DNA of 5,757 nucleotides from Flavobacteriales bacterium. GTDB lineage: Bacteria; Bacteroidota; Bacteroidia; Flavobacteriales_D; Sanyastnellaceae. The stretch spans positions 1 through 5,757 of the forward strand of contig CANGVZ010000162.1 of assembly GCA_947457285.1 (NCBI GenBank), written 5' to 3'. Positions 1-4,560 of the stretch are shown here, piece by piece. A model generated the notes under the pieces. It was not told the DNA's origin and did no database searches. It saw only the letters and a list, made by a program, of their open reading frames with translations. Each line of letters opens with the position of its first letter. The stretch's first letter is position 1. The translations under genes were made by a program, and so were the position numbers.

Positions 1-925
1 ATAGTATGAACAAAGTGAGCGTCCAACCTTTGATCCACGAGTGCAATGCGCTGAGCAACATCAGCATCATGGTGAAAAATAACAGCACGCTAGCTGCTGC
101 GGGAATGATAAACAATTCATTAAAACGAAGATTGCCGATGATGAGGAATGATACGACAAGCACTAGCTCGAAGCGTGCCGCATTGATATGGTTTTGGGAA
201 AAAACTTTTTCCAATACATCCTTATCATAATGCTGGCTCTCACGAGCACGCGATACTTGATGGATATTCGACATGTATGTTTCTACATGCCATTTAGCAG
301 CCTCTCGTCTAAAGCGCAACCAACGCATCTTATGGTGCAACGGCGCGGATACGGGGGCTTTTTCACTTTCTACAAAACGACGCCCCGTTCCAAATGCCTT
401 TGCATCCTTATTGGTCATCATAAAATAGAAGTAACTCATCAATTGAAATGTGATGATACCCGCAATAAACCCCAGAAGATTTTTAATGATTTTACCGGTA
501 GAAAAATATTCGCTTTCGAACTGGAAATCCGCGCTACAGAAGCAGTAGGTGAGTACGAATATGCTTGGAATGACGAAATTATTCAGAGAAAATTTATGAA
601 AAGGACGGCTCAAGGTGGCGATGAACGGAAAGCGATATCCGTGCATGATATAGGTGTATAAGTTGAACCCGGTGATAAAACCTCCCGTTGCAAAACCAAC
701 AATCGCGAAGGAAAGAAAATTGATTTTTCCTTGATACTCTGGAACCAGGAACTGTTGAGGAACGCCGAATCGGGGAGCGAATGCACCGAGAGCGAAGCCG
801 AACAAGAGTACCCAAAGGAGTAGGAGGAAGTGGTTCTTTTTGACATGAAGCACCGAAAGTTGGAAGGGAAAGAAGTATCTAAAATTCTTCCAGGAGCGTT
901 TATGTGGTGCTTTGTTTCGAACCAT
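1..925 (-). CDS. Large multi-pass membrane protein, N-terminal part (runs off left edge)
   Basis: An uninterrupted minus-strand frame starts with ATG at 925-923 and stays open for 308 codons to the window edge; a TGA lies in frame upstream with no other usable start between. The protein opens with a basic stretch (MVRNKAPHKRSWKNF), then hydrophobic segments at about residues 33-50, 70-94, 114-132 and 146-169. A polar, basic stretch of about 170-250 follows, containing HYDKDVLEKVFSQNHINAAR, then at least two more hydrophobic segments (about 252-266 and 270-294). Aromatic-rich loops such as HGYRFPFIATLSRPF and NNFVIP look conserved rather than random. From memory, this N-terminal pattern resembles large Bacteroidota membrane proteins that carry a patatin-like or lipase-like domain further on; that part lies outside the window and is an inference. 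The gene is divergent from smpB, 77 bp away. Overlapping frames on both strands are low-complexity shadows. Confidence 0.85.
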   Translation of the reverse strand, partial: MVRNKAPHKRSWKNFRYFFPFQLSVLHVKKNHFLLLLWVLLFGFALGAFAPRFGVPQQFLVPEYQGKINFLSFAIVGFATGGFITGFNLYTYIMHGYRFPFIATLSRPFHKFSLNNFVIPSIFVLTYCFCSADFQFESEYFSTGKIIKNLLGFIAGIITFQLMSYFYFMMTNKDAKAFGTGRRFVESEKAPVSAPLHHKMRWLRFRREAAKWHVETYMSNIHQVSRARESQHYDKDVLEKVFSQNHINAARFELVLVVSFLIIGNLRFNELFIIPAAASVLLFFTMMLMLLSALHSWIKGWTLTLFIL

Positions 926-963
926 ACCGCAAGCAAGATAGTTAATGTTGGAACGAAAAGAAG

Positions 964-971
964 CAAATAAA
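964..971 (-). promoter_or_regulatory. Possible -7 box for the left-edge membrane protein gene
   Basis: On the minus strand this reads TTTATTTG, one mismatch from the Bacteroidota -7 consensus TAnnTTTG. It would place transcription start around 958, about 33 nt before the ATG at 925. I see no matching -33 TTTG. It lies in the divergent gap shared with smpB, close to the smpB box at 987-994. Weak call. Confidence 0.25.
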
Positions 972-986
972 TGTTGCTTACATCAG

Positions 987-994
987 TATATTTG
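987..994 (+). promoter_or_regulatory. smpB promoter, -7 box TATATTTG
   Basis: TATATTTG matches the Bacteroidota primary-sigma -7 consensus TAnnTTTG exactly. It is followed by CGCCCCCC and then ATG at 1003, so transcription starting about 5-7 nt after the box would give a leader of only a few nucleotides. No clear -33 TTTG lies at the expected 17-20 nt spacing; a TTG at 974-976 is too close. The TTTGC(A/G)CCCCC context is shared with the rplS promoter. Confidence 0.65.
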
Positions 995-1002
995 CGCCCC
1001 CC

Positions 1003-1443
1003 ATGGCAGTAGAGATTAAAAATAGAAAAGCCGCCTTTCGTTATTTTTTGTTGGACGAATTTGTTGCTGGTCTTTCACTTACCGGTTCGGAGATCAAGTC
1101 GATTCGAGCGGGCAAGGCGAATATTGCCGAGTCGTATTGTAAGATGCGCAACGGGGAATTGTTTGTCATCAACATGAACATCGCGCCTTACGCCAATGCG
1201 GGTTACGCGCAACATAAAGATCGACGCGAACGCAAGTTATTGTTGACAAAAACAGAGTTGAATAAAATCAATCGCAAACTCAAAGACACGGGTGTCACTG
1301 TCGTTCCGATTTTAGTTTTTATTAGTGAAAAAGGGTGGGCGAAGATGAAAATATCTTTGGCCAAAGGAAAGAATCACGGAGACAAGCGCGCCGATGTGAA
1401 GGAGAAAGATCTCCGTCGCGAAGCAGATCGCAGTTTGAAATAA
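1003..1443 (+). CDS. smpB: SsrA-binding protein SmpB
   Basis: SmpB binds the tRNA-like domain of tmRNA and delivers it to stalled ribosomes for trans-translation. The 146-residue product has the family's usual length and order. It has the N-terminal IKNRKAAFRY strand (residues 5-14), the signature GSEIKSIRAGKANIAES (28-44), the NMNIAPY segment (57-63), and the basic C-terminal tail KGKNHGDKRADVKEKD (121-136). That tail corresponds to the KGKKxxDKR...KERD element that enters the mRNA channel. The ATG at 1003 matches the family start and sits just after a strong -7 box, so I see no reason to extend it. No Shine-Dalgarno is visible, as is usual in this phylum. The next gene starts 9 nt after the TAA, so the two are probably co-transcribed. 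Confidence 0.97.
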   Translation: MAVEIKNRKAAFRYFLLDEFVAGLSLTGSEIKSIRAGKANIAESYCKMRNGELFVINMNIAPYANAGYAQHKDRRERKLLLTKTELNKINRKLKDTGVTVVPILVFISEKGWAKMKISLAKGKNHGDKRADVKEKDLRREADRSLK

Positions 1444-1452
1444 TCTATTCCC

Positions 1453-2028
1453 ATGACGATATGTGTTTATTGTGCCTCGAGTGACGCTGTGCACGCAGAT
1501 TACTTTAAGGATACCGAAGATTTTGCAAAAGCATTATGCGATGCGAATATCGGCGTGGTCTATGGCGGCGGCGGCAGTGGACTGATGGGACATCTTGCTA
1601 CTATGATGTTGGCGCATGGAGGACGCGTGAAGGGCATCATGCCTCATTTCATGAAAGAGATTGAGTGGGCGCACAAGCAAGTGACCGAATGGAAATTCGT
1701 GGGTGACATGCACGAGCGCAAGCGTTCCTTCCTCGAACATGCAGATGCTGTAGTAGCGCTCCCAGGCGGCGTTGGCACATTTGAAGAATTGTTGGAAGTG
1801 ATTACATGGAAAAAATTGGGTTTATTCACCAAGCCCATCGTGATTTTGAATACGAGAGGTTATTACAATCCCTTGTTGGAAATGTTAGACAAGTGCATCG
1901 CCGAAGGCTTTATGAGTCCCGTCCACGGCACGATGTACGAAGTGGCTTCCACGGCCGCCGACATCCTCCCCGCCATCACCCGCAGCCACCCCTGGAGTGC
2001 GGACGCGATAAAGTTTGCGAAGGGGTAA
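1453..2028 (+). CDS. LOG family protein (putative nucleotide 5'-monophosphate phosphoribohydrolase)
   Basis: A 191-residue Rossmann-like protein of the LOG/TIGR00730 family. Characterised members cleave the N-glycosidic bond of nucleoside 5'-monophosphates, including cytokinin ribotides; the bacterial substrate is often unknown. Visible motifs are the N-terminal strand ICVYCASS (3-10), the glycine-rich phosphate loop VYGGGGSGLMG (36-46), MHERK (86-90) with the family's conserved Arg-Lys, and the signature PGGVGTFEE (104-112) ending in the catalytic-type glutamate. The nearby ITWKKLGLFTKPIVILN is also typical. All key residues are present, so it is probably active. The ATG is 9 nt after the smpB stop with no promoter between, which suggests a bicistronic unit. 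Downstream is a repeat-rich gap facing the patatin gene, without a clear terminator. Cytosolic. It is not a DprA or a lysine decarboxylase, although older annotations of this family say the latter. Confidence 0.93.
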   Translation: MTICVYCASSDAVHADYFKDTEDFAKALCDANIGVVYGGGGSGLMGHLATMMLAHGGRVKGIMPHFMKEIEWAHKQVTEWKFVGDMHERKRSFLEHADAVVALPGGVGTFEELLEVITWKKLGLFTKPIVILNTRGYYNPLLEMLDKCIAEGFMSPVHGTMYEVASTAADILPAITRSHPWSADAIKFAKG

Positions 2029-2061
2029 AGGCGAGGGGCGAGGGTGGGAATTAGAATGACT

Positions 2062-2075
2062 AATTCGCAATTCGC
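2062..2075. repeat. AATTCGC heptamer, two tandem units
   Basis: Two head-to-tail AATTCGC units. The same heptamer occurs three times in tandem at 3372-3392, in the corresponding position left of the other repeat cluster. This makes it a recurring module of the intergenic element and not chance. Confidence 0.7.
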
Positions 2076-2113
2076 AAAGACTAATCCTCAATTCCTACTT
2101 CCCTCGTTCCCCG

Positions 2114-2135
2114 GCCAGCCCATGAATGGGCTGGC
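2114..2135. repeat. Palindrome 1 in copy A
   Basis: The arms GCCAGCCCAT and ATGGGCTGGC are perfectly complementary over 10 bp around a central GA. In copies B and C the right arm is ATGGGCAGGC, with one mispair. It could form a stem in RNA or single-stranded DNA, but no T-run follows on either strand, so it is not a canonical terminator. Confidence 0.8.
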
Positions 2136-2206
2136 TATTGAAATCATTCCAATTTCCCAAATCTAAATTCCTTGTTCTTTTTCCCCTCGCATTCATCGTC
2201 AGGTTC

Positions 2207-2226
2207 AGACGGCATAAATGCCGTCT
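2207..2226. repeat. Palindrome 2 in copy A
   Basis: The arms AGACGGCAT and ATGCCGTCT are perfectly complementary over 9 bp around AA. The same sequence is present unchanged in copy C at 3686-3705 and absent from copy B. It resembles a repetitive extragenic palindrome; no T-run follows. Confidence 0.8.
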
Positions 2227-2241
2227 CTACTGGGGTCAGCT

Positions 2242-2269
2242 CTTGTTCCCCAAAAAATCCCTTGTTCCC
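2242..2269. repeat. CTTGTTCCC / A-run / TCCCTTGTTCCC block
   Basis: Matches 3404-3429 apart from two one-base length differences in homopolymers (C4 against C3, A6 against A5). It links the right side of copy A to the tandem tract. In the other gap the same block lies left of copy B, so modules have been reshuffled between the two gaps. Confidence 0.7.
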
Positions 2270-2278
2270 AATTCCCCC

Positions 2279-2337
2279 TATTCCCTATTCCCTATTCCCT
2301 ATTTCCTATTCCTACTCCTACTCCTACTCCTATTTCC
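2279..2337. repeat. TATTCCC-type tandem repeat overlapping the patatin 3' end
   Basis: Units in order are TATTCCC three times (2279-2299), TATTTCC, TATTCC, TACTCC three times (2313-2330) and TATTTCC (2331-2337). The tract mixes 7-bp and 6-bp periods. On the minus strand each unit junction creates TAG, and the patatin stop (2332-2330) is one of these. It resembles the heptanucleotide short tandem repeats known from cyanobacterial genomes; that is an analogy only. Confidence 0.88.
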
Positions 2338-3331
2338 TATGTTCCCCTCGCCTTTTCCACCCCTCTCTCCCGGCGTTGATAAGTAAGTCCTTTTCTTCTT
2401 GGGAGAGTTTTTTGACTTTGGGGCCGATGCGGGCGTCGGAGATGCTGACGGTGCGCGCCCAGTCTTTTTCCGTTAGCATATAGCGATTCATCGTTTCTTT
2501 GATCACATAGTAGAATGCAACGCTGAAGTCTCCAATGTCTTCGATAGGAATGTCCACCAATTCGCGGGTGGTGAGATCGTTAGCGATCTGTTCATCCTGA
2601 TCGATGCGGAAACCTACAGTGCGATCGTTGGAGAAGGGGGGCTGGTCAAAAATGTAGATGGGAAAATTCGAAACGAAACCACCATCTACACAGACGTCAT
2701 AATCAGGTTTCATTTCTTTTTTCTTATACGTCTTTCCTTCTTTGTCGATAATGATAGGTTCGAAATAATAGGGGATGGCCATGGACGCGCGAATGGCATC
2801 TGCAATGCGCATCTTCGGGTAGGTATAACTAGAAAAATAAAACGGTTCCTGCTTATTCAAACACATAGCCGTCACCACCAACTCCTTGTAGCGCGGGTCT
2901 TTTTGTGCGAGGGCATAAAGTTGTTCGAACGTGATGTCTGCGTTGCCGGTTTTCTTTTCAATGAGTTCTTCCAACCATTTCAAAAATGCATTGCCTTTGT
3001 AGTATCCAAAGCGGTTTTTTAATCTGCTGAATCCACCAATGAATATCCAACCTCCATCATTGAATTTGGCGAAATTGGTACCGCCGATGATTTCATAGAT
3101 TTCTTGAGGGGAATATCCGATGCTTATAAGACCCGCGGTAATCGCACCTGATGAGGTGCCCGCAACCCGCTTCACACCCTGAAGTTCTCCCGTCTTTTCC
3201 ATTTCCATCAACGCACCGCAATACGCGATACCGCGTATTCCCGCGCCTTCAAATACTAGATTTTCAATCTGCGCGGTCAATGGTATGCATCCGCAAAACA
3301 ATAATGATAATAGTATGATTCGTATTTTCAT
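2330..3331 (-). CDS. Patatin-like phospholipase, exported
   Basis: A 333-residue patatin-family acyl hydrolase using a Ser-Asp dyad, expected to release fatty acids from phospholipids or other esters. The oxyanion-loop motif is GAGIRG (29-34), the nucleophile elbow is GTSSG (58-62) with Ser60, the block IRASMAIPYYFEP is at 179-191, and DGG is at 215-217 with Asp215. All catalytic residues are intact. Residues 1-20 form a signal peptide (MKIR, then a hydrophobic core ending PLTA before Gln21), so the enzyme is probably periplasmic or outer-membrane associated. A Cys15 lipobox is possible but poor. I chose ATG 3331-3329 because the longer frame from 3439 reads only repeat DNA and would bury the signal peptide. 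The last residues (RRGEHRK) and the TAG stop run into the tandem tract. No promoter box is evident upstream, where another heptamer array lies. The gene is flanked by direct repeats. Confidence 0.93.
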   Translation of the reverse strand: MKIRIILLSLLFCGCIPLTAQIENLVFEGAGIRGIAYCGALMEMEKTGELQGVKRVAGTSSGAITAGLISIGYSPQEIYEIIGGTNFAKFNDGGWIFIGGFSRLKNRFGYYKGNAFLKWLEELIEKKTGNADITFEQLYALAQKDPRYKELVVTAMCLNKQEPFYFSSYTYPKMRIADAIRASMAIPYYFEPIIIDKEGKTYKKKEMKPDYDVCVDGGFVSNFPIYIFDQPPFSNDRTVGFRIDQDEQIANDLTTRELVDIPIEDIGDFSVAFYYVIKETMNRYMLTEKDWARTVSISDARIGPKVKKLSQEEKDLLINAGREGWKRRGEHRK

Positions 3332-3343
3332 AGTCTTGATAAC

Positions 3344-3399
3344 AATTCTGAATTCTGAATTCTGAATTTGGAATTCGCAATTCGCAATTCGCAAATTGG
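3344..3399. repeat. Eight-unit heptamer array just upstream of patatin
   Basis: Eight consecutive 7-bp units: AATTCTG three times (3344-3364), AATTTGG, AATTCGC three times (3372-3392), and AAATTGG (3393-3399). The array begins 12 bases from the patatin ATG, so it occupies the region where a promoter or leader should be. The AATTCGC unit is shared with 2062-2075. Confidence 0.9.
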
Positions 3400-3403
3400 A
3401 ACC

Positions 3404-3475
3404 CTTGTTCCCAAAAATCCCTTGTTCCCTTGTTCCCATGTTCCCCCGTTCCCCCGTTCCCCTCGTTCCCCGGCC
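3404..3475. repeat. GTTCCC-rich degenerate tandem tract
   Basis: A CTTGTTCCC block with an A5 run (3404-3429, matching 2242-2269) leads into repeated CTTGTTCC, ATGTTCCC, CCGTTCCC and CTCGTTCCCC units of 7-9 bp. The last unit is also the left edge of half-copy B. The minus-strand reading gives Gly/Glu/Asn-rich spurious peptides. Confidence 0.75.
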
Positions 3476-3539
3476 AGCCCATGAATGGGCAGGCTATTGA
3501 AATTATTCCAATTTCCAAAATCCAAATTCCTTGTTCTTT
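3460..3539 (+). repeat. Dispersed repeat unit, half-copy B
   Basis: Aligns to the first 80 bp of copy C at an offset of 120 bp with about four mismatches. It includes palindrome 1 (arms GCCAGCCCAT and ATGGGCAGGC, one mispair) but stops before palindrome 2. It shares the A in the right arm with copy C, so B and C are probably a local duplication and A is a separate lineage. Confidence 0.82.
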
Positions 3540-3579
3540 CCTTCCTTGTTCCTTGTTCTTTCCCTCCTTGTTCTTTGTT

Positions 3580-3726
3580 CCCTCGTTCCCCGGCCAGCCC
3601 ATGAATGGGCAGGCTATTGAAATCATTCCAATTTTCCAAATCTAAATTCCTTGTTCTTTTTTCCCTCGCATACATCGTCAGGTTCAGACGGCATAAATGC
3701 CGTCTCTACTGGGGTCAGCTCTTGTT
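3580..3726 (+). repeat. Dispersed repeat unit, copy C (147 bp)
   Basis: Full-length partner of copy A (2101-2247): same length, same orientation, 4 mismatches. Palindrome 1 lies at 3593-3614 with one mispair, and palindrome 2 at 3686-3705 is unchanged. It is followed by a T-run (3725-3732), about 20 nt after palindrome 2, too far away for a standard intrinsic terminator. Confidence 0.9.
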
Positions 3727-3752
3727 TTTTTTCGATAACTATTGGGACTTCC

Positions 3753-3790
3753 TATTCCCTATTCCCTATCTTCCTATCTTCCTATCTTCC
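3753..3790. repeat. TATTCCC / TATCTTCC tandem tract overlapping the cutC 3' end
   Basis: Two TATTCCC units (3753-3766) are followed by three TATCTTCC octamers (3767-3790). On the minus strand the octamers encode the last residues of CutC, and the junction at 3768-3766 gives its TAG stop. The TATTCCC unit is the same as in the tract at the patatin 3' end. Confidence 0.88.
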
Positions 3791-4482
3791 AATCTCACCC
3801 TCCCTTTATCGACACAGTGATAGTTGGATTCAAAAACATCCGTAGGTAAGGCGGAGACGACTTGCTTTTTCGCGCTGTGGTGGTATTCGATGATGTAAGG
3901 GTGTTCGAGCAATAGTTGGATATTGTCTTTGTTGACGCCGCCGCCGGGGAGGATGATCACGTTGGCTTCGGCTGCTATCTCGGCCATCTCGTGCACCACG
4001 GCAATGCCGGTCATATCGAGTTTGGGGCGGCCGCCGCTGGTGAGCACACGCGCACATCCCAGTTCAATCACATCTTCAAGACTTGCAATGGGGTCAACGC
4101 ATACATCGATGGCGCGGTGGAAGGTGACGGGCAAATCGCCCGCAGCGTCCACGATGCGCGTCATCTTGGCAATGTCCACACCGCCTTCGGGGGTGTTCAC
4201 GCCGCATACAATGCCGGAGGCGCCTGCTTTCTTAAACCATTCGATGTCCGCGAGGATCACGTCCATTTCTTTTTCAGAATAAATAAAATCTCCTTCTCGT
4301 GGTCGGATCAAGACAAACAGCGGAAGGTCCACCGCTTTTTTTATTTCTAAAAATAAAGAAGGCGAGGGGGTGAGTCCGCCTGTGGATAGGGCGCAACAAA
4401 CTTCCAATCGATCTGCTCCTCCGTCCTTGGCTTCGAGTGCGTCTTGTACTGTGGTGGCTATTACTTCTACCGTATGCTTCAT
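3766..4482 (-). CDS. cutC: Copper homeostasis protein CutC
   Basis: A 238-residue cytosolic TIM-barrel protein of the CutC family (PF03932 type), linked to copper tolerance although its exact biochemical role is disputed. It is unrelated to the choline TMA-lyase of the same name. Family blocks in order are EVIATTVQDA (6-15), GADRLEVC (22-29), GGLTPS (35-40), LIRPREGDFIYS (58-69), SGIVCGV (89-95), TFHRAID (120-126), LTSGG (147-151), LPGGGV (178-183) and EYHHSAK (199-205). Length and order are normal. I chose ATG 4482-4480, giving MKHTVEV; the longer frame from 4521 would read through the rplS terminator hairpin and is not credible. The C-terminal tail RLEDRKIGR is encoded by tandem repeat DNA and probably replaces a slightly different native end. 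The rplS terminator ends 17 nt upstream, so cutC needs its own promoter or read-through. Confidence 0.93.
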   Translation of the reverse strand: MKHTVEVIATTVQDALEAKDGGADRLEVCCALSTGGLTPSPSLFLEIKKAVDLPLFVLIRPREGDFIYSEKEMDVILADIEWFKKAGASGIVCGVNTPEGGVDIAKMTRIVDAAGDLPVTFHRAIDVCVDPIASLEDVIELGCARVLTSGGRPKLDMTGIAVVHEMAEIAAEANVIILPGGGVNKDNIQLLLEHPYIIEYHHSAKKQVVSALPTDVFESNYHCVDKGRVRLEDRKIGR

Positions 4483-4486
4483 GCTA

Positions 4487-4494
4487 CGAATATA
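4487..4494 (-). promoter_or_regulatory. Possible cutC -7 box TATATTCG
   Basis: On the minus strand TATATTCG differs from TAnnTTTG at one position. It lies 4 nt from the cutC ATG, so the transcript would be leaderless or nearly so. The -33 position would fall inside the rplS terminator stem, where no TTTG is present. Weak, listed because no better promoter is visible. Confidence 0.22.
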
Positions 4495-4499
4495 ATGGT

Positions 4500-4535
4500 A
4501 AAAAAAAAGCCCCCGTTCCATCGGAACGGGGGCTT
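4500..4535 (-). terminator. Intrinsic terminator of rplS
   Basis: A 13-bp stem (4507-4519 pairing with 4523-4535) around a 3-nt loop has a C5/G5 core. On the minus strand it is followed by an unbroken run of T (4508-4500). It begins 25 nt after the rplS stop codon. On the plus strand no T-run follows the hairpin, so it acts on minus-strand transcription. Confidence 0.95.
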
Positions 4536-4560
4536 AAATCAGGCAAATCAACCTATATTC

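Larger units (their letters stand above)
2101..2247 (+). repeat. Dispersed repeat unit, copy A (147 bp)
   Basis: Aligns without gaps to 3580-3726 with 4 mismatches (positions 2132, 2156, 2183 and 2193 here). It contains two palindromes joined by an AT/pyrimidine-rich spacer and begins and ends in GTTCCC-type sequence (CTCGTTCCCC at the left, CTTGTTCCCC at the right). No transposase, terminal inverted repeat or target-site duplication is evident. The orientation is the same as that of copy C, so the two copies are direct repeats on either side of the patatin gene. Confidence 0.9.
2029..2329. other. Repeat-filled convergent intergenic region (LOG / patatin)
   Basis: This 301-bp gap between the convergent LOG and patatin genes holds no credible gene. 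Left to right on the plus strand it contains a G-rich stretch after the LOG stop, two AATTCGC heptamers (2062-2075), and a 147-bp repeat unit (2101-2247) with two palindromes. A CTTGTTCCC-type block (2242-2269) and the start of a TATTCCC tandem tract follow. No intrinsic terminator with a T-run is visible for either gene. Confidence 0.8.
3332..3765. other. Repeat-filled intergenic region (patatin / cutC)
   Basis: This 434-bp gap between two minus-strand genes is almost wholly repeats. On the plus strand it holds eight AATT-type heptamers (3344-3399), a CTTGTTCCC block (3404-3429), GTTCCC tandem units to about 3475, half-copy B (3460-3539), and a TTGTTC(T/C)-rich tract (3530-3580). Full copy C (3580-3726), a T-rich stretch, and a TATTCCC/TATCTTCC tract reaching into cutC complete it. 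Open frames across it on both strands are translations of repeats. It must hold whatever promoter serves patatin, but I see no TAnnTTTG box close to the ATG. Confidence 0.8.

Noticed and set aside
188..661. 157-residue plus-strand open frame in the left region
   Set aside because: It is antisense to the long minus-strand membrane protein frame, shows no family-like motifs, and lacks a promoter box. The minus-strand frame is longer and has coherent hydrophobic periodicity.
594..966. Minus-strand frames from 966 and 815
   Set aside because: These are out-of-frame readings of the same DNA that encodes the membrane protein from 925; their composition (Ser/Arg/Pro-rich) is that of shadows.
2114..2226. 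Palindromes 1 and 2 as intrinsic terminators for LOG and patatin
   Set aside because: Neither is followed by a T-run on either strand, and central loops are only 2 nt; contrast with the clear rplS terminator at 4500-4535.
2101..2247. Miniature inverted-repeat transposable element or insertion sequence
   Set aside because: The unit ends are direct GTTCCC-type repeats, not inverted; no target duplication or transposase is visible. A non-autonomous extragenic element remains possible but is not proven.
2126..2483. Plus-strand frames rich in PYSLFPI and SYSYSY
   Set aside because: They arise because TATTCCC/TACTCC repeats contain no stops on the plus strand. The same peptide (FRRHKCRLYWGQLL) recurs from copies A and C, showing repeat origin.
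3332..3439. 36-residue N-terminal extension of patatin
   Set aside because: The extra residues translate the AATTCGC/AATTCTG heptamers and GTTCCC repeats and would place the evident signal peptide internally.
3264..3675. Two minus-strand frames of 115-120 residues in the patatin-cutC gap
   Set aside because: Gly/Asn/Glu-rich repeats and duplicated segments such as FNSLPIHGLAGE come straight from repeat copies B and C; no independent start signals.
2101..3726. CRISPR array
   Set aside because: Repeats are three irregularly spaced long units plus short tandem tracts; there are no uniform spacers and no cas genes.
3916..4350. Plus-strand frames of 119-144 residues within cutC
   Set aside because: Antisense shadows of a fully conserved cutC gene.
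4483..4521. 13-residue N-terminal extension of CutC
   Set aside because: It would be encoded by the rplS terminator stem and T-run; family alignment begins at MKHTVEV.
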